Positions 1-9,883 of a stretch of 64,000 bases of DNA are shown here, one piece after another (the first letter of the stretch is position 1; each line of letters begins with the position of its first letter). The stretch comes from Pseudomonas songnenensis (GTDB taxonomy: Bacteria; Pseudomonadota; Gammaproteobacteria; Pseudomonadales; Pseudomonadaceae): positions 836,569 through 900,568 of the forward strand of contig NZ_RFFN01000001.1 of NCBI RefSeq assembly GCF_003696315.1. The letters run 5' to 3'. The notes under the pieces are model-generated. The model saw only the letters and a program-made list of their open reading frames with translations. It was not told the DNA's origin and ran no database searches. The position numbers were made by a program, and so were the translations under genes.

Positions 1-2
1 CG

Positions 3-1079
3 ATGGTCGAGTTTGCCGGGGAGATCTGGCACGCCGGACGTGTGGGCCGGGACTCGGGCTACCAGTACAAGCTGCAGAACGCCGACCTGGGCTTCGTGCT
101 GCTGATCAAGAACTTCAACGCGAAGCTGGAGCAGATCGGCCCACACCTGAAAATCGAAGTGTCACCGCACGCCATCGATGCGCTGTCGCCGGAACGGCTC
201 CAGGAACGCATGGACTACTACGCCGCTGCCGTGATGACCCACCGGGAGCGCAACCAGTGTGCCGTCCACCTCGCCCTGGATCTGCAAGGCTGGAAACCTC
301 CGGTCGATCTGGTGGCACGTCTGCACTGCCGGGCCAGAACACATCGGGATATCTCGGGCATCAATCAGGTGGAGTGGGCGACGAAGTCCAGCGTCTACGG
401 TCGCGGGGAAACGTCTATGTTCGGTTCCGCTGGCGGCGTCCAGCTCTGCATCTACAACAAGACCGAACAGGCCCGCGCAACGGACAAGCTCGACTACTGG
501 GAAAGCGTCTGGCGTCGCCGGGATTCGTTCGATGCCAAGGACCCGGAGAACTACAACCCAGCCCAGGACGTGTGGCGCGTCGAGCTGCGTTATCACCACT
601 CGATCATCCAGCAGTTCGCCAGCGGCTCGGTAGACGTGAAGACCGGCCAAGCCATTGACACGGACTCGTTCGCAGCGTTCTCGGCACACCTCGACGGCCT
701 GTGGCGCTATGGCCTCAGCCAGTTCAAGTTGCTCGCCCGGCCCGGCTACTTCGACCCGATCTGGACGCTGATGCGCGACGATGCGCGGGTCGATCTGCCG
801 GTCGATTCCCTGGTCGATGAGACGGAATACAAGCGGTACTACAAGACCTCTCGAGGCTTCTCAGGCAAGAACGTGGAGCTCTTCCTGGGAAACTTCGTAA
901 GCCTGCTGGCAAGGGAGCGAGTGGGCGCTAAGAAAGCATTCGAGACCCTGAAGCAATGGGACTGCTGGCCGGTCATCCGCGATCACTACGCCGCCAAAGA
1001 GATGAGCGAGCGGGATCTGTACAAGCACATCAAGGATCTGCTGCAGGAACGCCATGTGAGGTGGGGCAGGGCGATCTGA
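3..1079 (+). CDS. Phage replication initiation protein, Pf/filamentous type (5' end outside window)
   Basis: The visible 358 residues resemble the rolling-circle replication initiator of Pf-type filamentous phages and related plasmids (phage/plasmid replication protein II/X class), which nicks one strand to start replication. Supporting features are the basic, Trp-rich body, the segment VQLCIYNKTEQAR (about residues 146-158) followed by WRVELRYHHS, and the position directly before an integrase. The first ATG lies at base 3 and the frame is open to the window edge, so the true start is probably upstream and the protein is incomplete here. Its stop shares one base with the integrase start (TGATG), indicating translational coupling. 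The family call comes from recalled similarity and context; a catalytic Tyr cannot be assigned with confidence. Confidence 0.65.
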   Translation: MVEFAGEIWHAGRVGRDSGYQYKLQNADLGFVLLIKNFNAKLEQIGPHLKIEVSPHAIDALSPERLQERMDYYAAAVMTHRERNQCAVHLALDLQGWKPPVDLVARLHCRARTHRDISGINQVEWATKSSVYGRGETSMFGSAGGVQLCIYNKTEQARATDKLDYWESVWRRRDSFDAKDPENYNPAQDVWRVELRYHHSIIQQFASGSVDVKTGQAIDTDSFAAFSAHLDGLWRYGLSQFKLLARPGYFDPIWTLMRDDARVDLPVDSLVDETEYKRYYKTSRGFSGKNVELFLGNFVSLLARERVGAKKAFETLKQWDCWPVIRDHYAAKEMSERDLYKHIKDLLQERHVRWGRAI

Positions 1080-2062
1080 TGGCGATCCAGCAAACCGACA
1101 ATGGCCGCTGGAAAGTCGATGTAGAGCCGATCAAGGGCAAGCGCTTTCGCAAGACGTTCAAGACCAAGGGCGAAGCCCAACGGTTCGAGGCGACGTGTCG
1201 GGCGAAGGTGATAGAGAACCGGGAGTGGTCGCCCAGCACGGCAGACACGCGACGGCTGAGTGCGCTGATCGAATCCTGGTATGACCTGCACGGCCATTCG
1301 CTGAGAGACGGTCTGCGGCGTCGCAAGAAGCTTGATGCTCTGGCCAAGCGGCTGCGAGATCCCATCGCCTCACGGATCGACCCGCAAGCCTATGCGCATG
1401 ATCGCCGCGTTCGCATGGAGGCAGGCGCCTCACCGAAAACGCTCAACAATGAGCTGGGCTATTTGCGCTCGGTGTACAACGAGCTTCGCGGCTTGGGAGT
1501 CATCAAGTACGAGAACCCGCTCGCGCTGGTGAAACCGTTGAAGATCCAGGAGCGTGAGCTTTCATGGCTGACGAATGAGCAGATCGCTGAACTGCTGGAG
1601 TCGATCCGCAACGGCTGCGATAACCCGCATGTGGAGCTGGTCGCCATGATCTGTCTGGCAACCGGGGCACGATGGTCCGAAGCCGAAAGGCTGCAGCCGG
1701 GATCTATCCGAAACGGTGTTATCACGTTCAGCAGGACCAAGAGCGGGAAGGTTCGGTCGGTCCCGATCTCGCCGGAGCTGGAAAAGAAGATAACCAAGCA
1801 CTGGAAGCGCCACGGGCATTTCAACCCAGCGATAACCTCGTTCCGGCGTGCGTTGGCGCGGACCACGATCAGGCTACCGAAAGGGCAGGCCGCCCATGCG
1901 CTGCGGCATACCTTCGCCAGCCACTTCATCCAGAACGGCGGCAACATCCTCACGCTACAGAAGATCCTAGGCCATTCGAGCTTGGCCATGACGATGCGGT
2001 ATGCGCATCTGGCGCCGGATCATCTGCAGGATGCGGTACGGTTAGGGCCGGTTTTTTCTTAG
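1079..2062 (+). CDS. Tyrosine-family phage integrase
   Basis: A site-specific recombinase of 327 residues, expected to integrate and excise the element to its left. An N-terminal DNA-binding part (about residues 1-150) precedes a catalytic domain with the Arg in TGARWSEAERL, the HxxR box in HALRHTFASHF, and the C-terminal LGHSSLAMTMRYAHL that carries the second His and the nucleophilic Tyr. All catalytic residues I expect are present, so the enzyme looks intact. The ATG overlaps the stop of the replication initiator by one base. The integrase lies about 0.8 kb from the 3' end of ssrA, the usual place for an integrase next to its attachment site. Pf prophages carry the same rep-int order. Confidence 0.88.
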   Translation: MAIQQTDNGRWKVDVEPIKGKRFRKTFKTKGEAQRFEATCRAKVIENREWSPSTADTRRLSALIESWYDLHGHSLRDGLRRRKKLDALAKRLRDPIASRIDPQAYAHDRRVRMEAGASPKTLNNELGYLRSVYNELRGLGVIKYENPLALVKPLKIQERELSWLTNEQIAELLESIRNGCDNPHVELVAMICLATGARWSEAERLQPGSIRNGVITFSRTKSGKVRSVPISPELEKKITKHWKRHGHFNPAITSFRRALARTTIRLPKGQAAHALRHTFASHFIQNGGNILTLQKILGHSSLAMTMRYAHLAPDHLQDAVRLGPVFS

Positions 2063-2071
2063 AGTGTCATC

Positions 2072-2106
2072 ATTCCATTGATGGAATATTCCATAGGGGC
2101 TATATT
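2072..2106 (+). promoter_or_regulatory. Promoter and operator of the toxin-antitoxin pair
   Basis: A perfect inverted repeat ATTCCAT-TG-ATGGAAT (2072-2087) is followed at once by a third half-site ATTCCAT (2088-2094). A sigma-70-like promoter is interleaved with it: TTGATG (2078-2083), a 17-base spacer, and TATATT (2101-2106). A repressor bound to the repeats would cover the -35 box, as expected for autoregulation by the downstream HTH antitoxin. Transcription would start near 2113, at or beside the toxin ATG at 2111. The roles are inferred from pattern only. Confidence 0.55.
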
Positions 2107-2110
2107 TCGC

Positions 2111-2464
2111 ATGACTTGGGACGTTGAGTACACCGATGAGTTTGGTGACTGGTGGGAGTCGCTCACTGCGGAGGAGCAGGAGTCCATAGCGGTCTCCGTG
2201 CGTTTGCTGGAAGACCGGGGGCCGGCGCTCGGATTCCCACATAGCAGCGCTATCAATGGGTCACGTCATGGGCATATGCGAGAGCTGAGAACCCAGCACA
2301 ACGGGCGCCCGATACGAACGCTGTATGCATTCGATCCCAGGCGCTCGGCGATCCTGCTGATTGGCGGAGACAAGACGGGCGACAACCGTTGGTATGAAAT
2401 CAACGTTCCGTTGGCAGATCGTCTCTATGACGAGCACTTGGAACAGCTTGAGAAGGAGGGCTGA
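2111..2464 (+). CDS. RelE/ParE-superfamily toxin, HigB (Gp49-like) type
   Basis: A 117-residue protein resembling the Gp49/HigB branch of RelE/ParE toxins, usually ribosome-dependent mRNA interferases. Diagnostic stretches are HMRELRTQHNGRPIRTLYAF and the LLIGGDKTG...RWYE...AD.LYDEHLEQL tail typical of the branch. Toxin-first order with an HTH antitoxin three bases downstream is the higBA arrangement. The ATG at 2111 was chosen because the similarity begins there; an upstream TTG (2078) in the same frame would add 11 residues unlike the family. No good Shine-Dalgarno sequence precedes it. It could stabilise the prophage at ssrA. The mechanism is family knowledge; activity here is untested. 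Confidence 0.8.
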   Translation: MTWDVEYTDEFGDWWESLTAEEQESIAVSVRLLEDRGPALGFPHSSAINGSRHGHMRELRTQHNGRPIRTLYAFDPRRSAILLIGGDKTGDNRWYEINVPLADRLYDEHLEQLEKEG

Positions 2465-2467
2465 AAG

Positions 2468-2797
2468 ATGGCCAAGAAATTCGCAGACTTGCGCGCAAAG
2501 ATGTCGCCAGAGGCTCAGGCTCGCGTGGAAGCCAAAGCCCAGGAGCTGCTTGCTGAAATGCCGCTGAACGAGCTGCGTCAGGCGCGTGGCTTGTCGCAGA
2601 AGATGCTGGCCGAGCTACTGCACGTACAGCAGCCGTCGATCGCGAAAATGGAAAAGCGCACCGACATGTATATCTCCACGCTGCGTAGCCACATCGAAGC
2701 AATGGGCGGGCAGCTTGAGGTCATCGCCCGGTTCCCAGATGGTTCGGTGAAGATCAGCAACTTCGCCGAGATCGAAGCTGCCGCTCAGCAGGCGTGA
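2468..2797 (+). CDS. XRE-type HTH antitoxin, HigA-like
   Basis: The probable antitoxin and autorepressor for the preceding toxin, 109 residues. A helix-turn-helix covers roughly residues 37-62 (LRQARGLSQKMLAELLHVQQ, then PSIAKMEKR), flanked by an N-terminal helical arm and a C-terminal part (GGQLEVIARFPDG) typical of this antitoxin group. It starts three bases after the toxin stop, with AGGAGG-like sequence (GAAGGAGG, about 2452-2459) as ribosome binding site, so the two are co-transcribed. The palindromic ATTCCAT repeats at 2072-2094 are the likely operator. The ssrA-side terminator hairpin follows within 45 bases. Confidence 0.82.
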   Translation: MAKKFADLRAKMSPEAQARVEAKAQELLAEMPLNELRQARGLSQKMLAELLHVQQPSIAKMEKRTDMYISTLRSHIEAMGGQLEVIARFPDGSVKISNFAEIEAAAQQA

Positions 2798-2798
2798 G

Positions 2799-2819
2799 TC
2801 TTCGACACTTCTTCGACAC
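2799..2819. repeat. Tandem TCTTCGACAC direct repeats beside the integration site
   Basis: TCTTCGACAC occurs at 2799-2808 and again at 2810-2819, a period of 11 bases or one helical turn. It lies between the antitoxin stop and the ssrA 3' end. In-phase direct repeats this close to the crossover point are typical of integrase or excisionase arm sites; that role is inference. Confidence 0.45.
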
Positions 2820-2836
2820 CCGCTATTCCAGAAAGC

Positions 2837-2873
2837 AAAAACCCCTGAAATTCTCTAGGAAAATCAGGGGTTT
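2837..2873 (-). terminator. Rho-independent terminator at the ssrA/prophage junction
   Basis: AAACCCCTGA (2839-2848) pairs with TCAGGGGTTT (2864-2873). On the minus strand the hairpin begins 14 bases beyond the tmRNA 3' end and ends in a U run (2841-2837), so it terminates ssrA. On the plus strand it is also followed by TTTAAGT and can end the toxin-antitoxin transcript. Lying outside the mature tmRNA, it may be host or phage sequence depending on the crossover point. Confidence 0.75.
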
Positions 2874-2886
2874 AAGTGCTTCTAAT

Positions 2887-3265
2887 TGGTGGAGCCGGGG
2901 GGATTTGAACCCCCGTCCGCCAGCTCTCCGCTATCGGTTCTACATGCTTAGCCAGATCTACTGAGTTAACTCCGCGCCGCCCGATTGGCAGGGTGCTTGG
3001 AGCGAGCTGTATGAGTTTTAGCCGTTACGTCTACAGCGAACTTGGCGGCGATCCTGTTCTGTCTGACAGTCATTTCGGGTTTACAGGCATCCCCTAGTGA
3101 CCGCTGGAGCCGAAGCTACCAGATGAAGGTTAGGCGGCTAGCGCGTACCCTTCGTAGTTGTCGTCGTTGGCAACTATAAGTTTGCAACAGTTTATTTACG
3201 AGTTCTGTTACCAACTCGGCATGCCCCTCAAGTTTTGTTACCGGCGTCGAATCCTAATCGGCCCC
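2887..3265 (-). ncRNA. ssrA: Transfer-messenger RNA (tmRNA)
   Basis: The 5' end GGGGCCG (3265-3259) pairs with the 3' CGGCTCC ahead of ACCA (CCA at 2889-2887), giving a seven-pair acceptor stem with one G-U. A TTCAAAT T-loop precedes the 3' strand. The tag frame (3171-3130) reads GCC AAC GAC GAC and on to GCC GCC TAA, encoding ANDDNYEGYALAA then stop. The RNA rescues stalled ribosomes with SmpB, encoded at 12732-13214. Its 3' end is a classic integrase target, and an integrase-bearing element lies immediately downstream. The 379-base length and all ends are read directly. The encoded CCA is retained, so the gene appears functional despite the insertion. Confidence 0.97.
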
Positions 3266-3292
3266 TGGTGACGCTTGTGGTGCTGGGGCGGG

Positions 3293-3321
3293 AGTGTACG
3301 GCGATCCTTTCGGGATGTCGA
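3293..3321 (-). promoter_or_regulatory. Probable sigma-70 promoter of ssrA
   Basis: On the minus strand TCGACA (3321-3316), a 17-base spacer, then TACACT (3298-3293). Start of transcription would be near 3286, about 20 bases upstream of the mature tmRNA 5' end, which RNase P normally generates. Spacing is ideal and both hexamers are close to consensus. Confidence 0.6.
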
Positions 3322-3322
3322 T

Positions 3323-3351
3323 CACTTTTTAATCATGCTGGTTAAAAAGTG
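3323..3351. promoter_or_regulatory. 10-bp perfect inverted repeat next to the ssrA promoter
   Basis: CACTTTTTAA (3323-3332) and TTAAAAAGTG (3342-3351) are perfect inverted copies with a 9-base centre. The repeat sits one base upstream of the proposed ssrA -35 box and about 50 bases downstream of the stop of the small exported protein. It could be a regulator-binding site for ssrA or the AT-rich tail of a terminator region. No regulator is recognisable from the sequence. Confidence 0.4.
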
Positions 3352-3362
3352 TACAGGCAGCT

Positions 3363-3392
3363 GCGGCAGGATCGCTTGCACGATCCCGCCGC
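3363..3392 (-). terminator. Stem-loop terminator after the small exported protein
   Basis: GCGGCAGGATCG (3363-3374) pairs with CGATCCCGCCGC (3381-3392) with a single mismatch and a 6-base loop, starting 7 bases after the stop of the minus-strand gene. The U-rich stretch (ACTTTTTAA on the minus strand) comes about 12 bases later, so termination may be imperfect. Confidence 0.5.
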
Positions 3393-3398
3393 CTCGGC

Positions 3399-3704
3399 TC
3401 AGTTGCCGCCGCCGGAGCCGGAGCCTGCGGTGCCGCCGCTACCGGAGCTGCCAGGGCCTTTCAGTTCTTGCAGGGCTTTGGTGGAGTGGGCGATGCAGGC
3501 CTCGGTGTCGCCGGACTGCTGGGCTTGGCGCGCCTGCTGGACGTACTCCTCGACTTTGCTCTTGGCCGGCTCACCCAGGGTCGCGGTGCTGGTGGCCATG
3601 TTGTCATCGATTTCCTGCAGGTTGGTCTGGCACAGGTCGTTCTGGGCGAAAACGGCGGGGCTGGCTAGCAGTACCGCGGATGCGAGCAGTGCATGAACTT
3701 TCAT
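3399..3704 (-). CDS. Small exported protein of unknown function
   Basis: I do not recognise this 101-residue protein. It starts with a Sec signal peptide (MKVHALLASAVLLASPAVFA, cleavage likely after residue 20). The mature part is short and helical with two Cys residues (in DLCQ and EACI) that could form a disulfide, and a C-terminal Gly/Ser tail (GSSGSGGTAGSGSGGGN). The region EYVQQARQAQQSGDTEACI suggests a coiled, TPR-like helix pair. The start is fixed by GGAGG seven bases before the ATG; an upstream in-frame extension lacks coding character. It is probably periplasmic. It stands alone between ssrA and the lactate operon, with its own terminator. Confidence 0.75.
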   Translation of the reverse strand: MKVHALLASAVLLASPAVFAQNDLCQTNLQEIDDNMATSTATLGEPAKSKVEEYVQQARQAQQSGDTEACIAHSTKALQELKGPGSSGSGGTAGSGSGGGN

Positions 3705-3848
3705 TGTGGGTCCTCCAGTCTTGTGGACTTCCCGGGCCTGCCTGATAACTGCTGAAACGGCGGCGCCGAGTCGAATCGAACCCGTCAGGGGCTCTAAAAT
3801 TCCGACTGCGATTGCGCGTGAGCGTTCATCGAAGCGACACAAACGAAA

Positions 3849-3874
3849 CGGCCCCGCTTCGCTGAGCGGGGCCG
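3849..3874 (-). terminator. Terminator of the lactate operon
   Basis: CGGCCCCGCT (3849-3858) and AGCGGGGCCG (3865-3874) form a perfect 10-bp stem with a TCGCTG loop, 12 bases after the dld stop on the minus strand, followed by TTTCGTTT. Confidence 0.8.
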
Positions 3875-3885
3875 TAGTGCCCTTT

Positions 3886-6734
<2,849 letters not shown>

Positions 6735-6738
<4 letters not shown>

Positions 6739-7406
6739 GCGTCCTCCAGGATCAGCAGGATCAGATCCTTCGGGCCGTGGGCGCCGTAGGCCAGCACCTG
6801 TTCGATGTCGGCGGTTTTCGACGGGCCGGAGACCAGCAGCGCATTGGTCGGCATGCCGGCGGCCCACTGGAACTTCTGCTGGATCTCGTAGAAGTTGTCG
6901 TGGATTTCGCTGGCCTTGAGGATGGCGAAATGCACCGGCGGCACCAGGCTCATCAGGCGCGGCTCCTCGCGGGTCGGCCACATGATCAGACTGCCGGTGG
7001 AGGCGATGGCGCCGAGGGTGCCGGTGAGGCTCGCCGGGGTGTCGTTGAACAGCTCGTCCTTCCAGTCCTCGACCGGGCGGTCGTAGGCCTTCAGCGTCGG
7101 CAGGCCTTCACGGCCGGCGCAATGCGCGGTGAAGCGCTGGCCGTACGGCGTGGTCGGGGCGATCAGCAGGCTCGGCAGCTGGCGGTCGTGCAGCAGCTGT
7201 TCGAGCAGGGTGGGCCAACCGGCGTCCGTGGTCAGGTGAATCTCGGTGTGCACCGCTTCCATCAGCTGGCGCAGCCGGGCGATACGCTGCTCGGGCGCGT
7301 AGCTCCAGGGCTGGGTGACCAGCGATACGTCGTAGTCATCGACGATAGGCGTGGTGCCTTCCAGGCTCTTTTTCAGCTTGGCGAGGATATTGGCCTTGGC
7401 GCTCAT
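6735..7406 (-). CDS. lldG: L-lactate dehydrogenase complex subunit LldG (LutC family)
   Basis: A 223-residue member of the LutC/YkgG family (DUF162), the small subunit of the three-part L-lactate dehydrogenase LldEFG (LutABC in Bacillus). Recognisable regions are GTLGAIASTGSLIMWPTREEPRL and PPVHFAILKASEI (about residues 130-165), and the end GPKDLILLILEDA. It lacks cysteine clusters, as usual for this subunit. The start at 7406 is set by the ATGA overlap with lldF; the longer upstream frame is the shadow of lldF. ATGA overlaps at both ends suggest tight translational coupling and equal synthesis of subunits. Confidence 0.92.
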
Positions 7407-8863
7407 CGCTTGCCCTCCAGGTGCTCGCGGGCCAGCTCGTGTAGCGAGCGGGCAGCAGGTTTCGGTGCGCTGTGGTTCTGCGTCCAGGGGCCGATGTTCG
7501 ATGGCGTCAGGCCGCGCAGGCGTGTGGCGAAGAAGCCGAATACGCGGTACAGCGTCGGGCTGGTGTTGAGCAGGCGCCAGCCGGCCCACATCAGCCGTTC
7601 CTTGCGCGAGTACTTGCTGCCCTGGCCGCGCATGACCTTTTGCGGGTCGTCCGGCGCCTTGACGTTCTCCTCGCGCAGGCGCCGCAGGATGGACGGAATC
7701 GGGATCTTCACCGGGCAGACCTCGCCGCAGGCGCCGCACAGCGACGAGGCGCTGGGGTGATCCGGCACCTTGTCCAGGCCGACCATGTGCGGGGTGATGA
7801 TCTTGCCGATCGGACCGGGGTAGACCTCGCCGTAGGTATGGCCGCCGACGCGGGTGTACACCGGGCAATGGTTCATGCAGGCGCCGCAGCGGATGCAGTT
7901 GAGCGTCTGGCGCAGCTCGCTGTCGGCGAAGGCCTGGCTGCGACCGTTGTCCAGCAGGATCAAATGTACTTCCTGCGGGCCGTCGAGCTCGTCGGCCTTG
8001 CGCGGGCTGGAGATCATGTTGACGTAGGTGGTGATCGGCTGGCCGAGCGCCGAGCGGGTCAGCAGCGAGAGCAGCGGGACCACGTCGCGCAGGTTCTCCA
8101 CGACCTTCTCGATCCCGGTGACGGCGATATGTACCGGCGGCACGCCGGTGGACATGCGCCCGTTGCCCTCGTTTTCGACCAGCAGCAGGGTGCCGGTTTC
8201 AGCCACCGCAAAGTTCACGCCCGAGACGCCGATATCGGCCTCGAAGAACTTCTGGCGCAGGGTGCGGCGGCCGATCTGAATGAGTTGGTCGACGTCCTTG
8301 GTGTACTCCACGCCGAGTTTCTCGTGGAACAGGGACGCGACTTGGCCGGCGTTCTTGTGGATTGCCGGCATGATGATATGGGAAGGCTTTTCGTGGTCGA
8401 GCTGGACGATGTACTCGCCCATGTCCGATTCCAGGCATTCGATGCCATGGCCTTCGAGGAAATGGTTCATCTCCATCTCTTCGCTGACCATCGATTTGCC
8501 CTTGATCACCTGCTTCGCCTCGTGGGCGCGGGCGATCTCGAGGACGATGTTGTTCGCCTCTTCAACCGTTTCCGCCCAGTGCACTTTCACACCGTTGCGG
8601 GTCAGGTTGGTTTCCAGCCGCTCGAGTAGTTCGGGCAGCTTGGACAGTGCGCGGGCGCGGATCCGGTTACCCATCTCGCGCAGCCGCTCGCGTTCGTCGG
8701 CATCGCTGAAGGCCACGGCACGCTTGGTCATCAGCGAGTCCATGGCGGTGCGGAAGTTGCGCCGCAGCTGGTCGTCCTTCAGGGACTTGCGGGCACGGGC
8801 GCGGAAATCCGGGTCGCCGGCGTTCTCGATCTGTATCGCGGGAATACGTTGTTCGGCGTTCAT
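7403..8863 (-). CDS. lldF: L-lactate dehydrogenase complex iron-sulfur subunit LldF (LutB family)
   Basis: A 486-residue electron-transfer subunit with an N-terminal LUD domain (about residues 60-300; GTLLLVENEGNGRM) and a C-terminal ferredoxin-like domain holding two 4Fe-4S motifs, CIRCGACMNHCPVY and CGACGEVCPVKIPIP. It is predicted to pass electrons from L-lactate to the quinone pool with LldE and LldG at the cytoplasmic face of the membrane. Length and domain order are normal for LutB. It starts at the ATG at 8863 overlapping the lldE stop (ATGA). Confidence 0.93.
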   Translation of the reverse strand: MNAEQRIPAIQIENAGDPDFRARARKSLKDDQLRRNFRTAMDSLMTKRAVAFSDADERERLREMGNRIRARALSKLPELLERLETNLTRNGVKVHWAETVEEANNIVLEIARAHEAKQVIKGKSMVSEEMEMNHFLEGHGIECLESDMGEYIVQLDHEKPSHIIMPAIHKNAGQVASLFHEKLGVEYTKDVDQLIQIGRRTLRQKFFEADIGVSGVNFAVAETGTLLLVENEGNGRMSTGVPPVHIAVTGIEKVVENLRDVVPLLSLLTRSALGQPITTYVNMISSPRKADELDGPQEVHLILLDNGRSQAFADSELRQTLNCIRCGACMNHCPVYTRVGGHTYGEVYPGPIGKIITPHMVGLDKVPDHPSASSLCGACGEVCPVKIPIPSILRRLREENVKAPDDPQKVMRGQGSKYSRKERLMWAGWRLLNTSPTLYRVFGFFATRLRGLTPSNIGPWTQNHSAPKPAARSLHELAREHLEGKR

Positions 8864-9681
8864 CGGGCACCTCCGGTGCGTTGCCAGAGGAAGGTCGCCA
8901 GATGTTGACCGCGCAGGGCTTCACGCTGCTTCTCCAGCGAACCGTTGATGTTCATCAGGCAGCCACAGTCGGCGCTGACTACCTGATGCGCGCCGGATTC
9001 CTTCAGTGCGCGGGTCTTGTCCAGCACCATGGCGCCGGAGATGTCGGGCATGCGTACGCTGAAGGTGCCGCCGAAGCCGCAGCATTCGCTTTCGTGGTCG
9101 TGCTCGACGCGCTCGACCTGGCCCAGCTGGGCAAGCAGGGCGCGGCCGTGCAGGTGGGTGTTCATTTCGCGGCGGGCCGAGCAGGAGGTATGCAGGGCAA
9201 CCTTGGTCGGCGTGCCGGCGTCCTTGAAATCGACCTTGCAGACGTTGAGCAGGAACTCGGCCAGCTCGAAGGTGCGCTCGGCCAGCGCTTGCGCCTTCTT
9301 GAGGGTCTGCGGCTCGTCCTTGAACAGGTCCAGATAATGGTGGCGCAGCATGCCGGCGCAGGAACCGGAAGGGACGACCACCGGCCAGTCGTTGGCGAAC
9401 AGATCCAGCTGCGCCCGTGCGACGTTGCGTGCCTCGTCGGTGTAGCCGCTGGTGTAGGCCGGCTGACCGCAGCAGGTCTGACCTTGCGGGAAGTGCACGG
9501 TCAGGCCTTCACGTTCGAGCAGGCGGATGGCATCCAGGCCTGCCTCGGGATAGAACAGGTCGACCACGCAGGTACCGAACAGATAAACCTGGCTCGGCTT
9601 GGCGGGGTATTCGCGCGGCTTTGGCAGCGGCGGCGCGACGCGGGTAGCGTTCGGCGCAGCATCGTAGAAGAGTTCGCTCAT
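8860..9681 (-). CDS. lldE: L-lactate dehydrogenase complex subunit LldE (LutA family)
   Basis: A 273-residue CCG-domain protein. It has the two cysteine-rich repeats of the LutA/heterodisulfide-reductase B type: GTCVVDLFYPEAG...QTCCGQPAYTSGY and HTSCSARREMNTH...SECCGFGGTFSVRMP. Together with LldF and LldG it forms the non-flavin L-lactate dehydrogenase. It opens the lldEFG-dld part of the operon, 233 bases downstream of lldP; that gap holds a dispersed repeat and a GC-rich hairpin. In P. aeruginosa the corresponding position is held by the single flavoprotein LldD, so this is an alternative enzyme in the same context. Confidence 0.93.
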   Translation of the reverse strand: MSELFYDAAPNATRVAPPLPKPREYPAKPSQVYLFGTCVVDLFYPEAGLDAIRLLEREGLTVHFPQGQTCCGQPAYTSGYTDEARNVARAQLDLFANDWPVVVPSGSCAGMLRHHYLDLFKDEPQTLKKAQALAERTFELAEFLLNVCKVDFKDAGTPTKVALHTSCSARREMNTHLHGRALLAQLGQVERVEHDHESECCGFGGTFSVRMPDISGAMVLDKTRALKESGAHQVVSADCGCLMNINGSLEKQREALRGQHLATFLWQRTGGAR

Positions 9682-9750
9682 CGGCTTGGTCTCCGGGTTA
9701 GCCCGGTTATCCGCAAACAGGCTTTTGAAAAAACTATCTGCGTGGGCATA

Positions 9751-9855
9751 CGTCGTTAAAAGCGGCCTGAGAATGCTCGTTTAGAAACCTAAACTGCGCG
9801 TCTTCGGCTGCTTTTGCCTCGTCTTGCCTGCCTCGCCTAGGTTTTTCAATTGCCT
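9751..9855. repeat. Dispersed Pseudomonas-type intergenic repeat, large imperfect hairpin
   Basis: The stretch from CGTCGTTAAAAGCGGCCTGA (9751) to AGGTTTTTC (about 9847) folds on itself around TTTAGAAACCTAAA. The left arm AAAAGCGGCCTGAGAATGC (9759-9777) is an imperfect inverted copy of the right arm GCGCGTCTTCGGCTGCTTTT (9796-9815). From memory, closely similar units recur between genes in Pseudomonas genomes; only one copy is visible here. It lies between lldP and lldE and could affect mRNA stability. Confidence 0.55.
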
Positions 9856-9883
9856 GTCAGGTGCGGTTTCTGGAATGCAACCA

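Noticed and set aside
3765-3805. GGGTTCGATTCGACTC on the minus strand resembles a tRNA T-arm.
   Set aside because: The stem does not pair properly and no acceptor, anticodon or D-arm can be formed around it.
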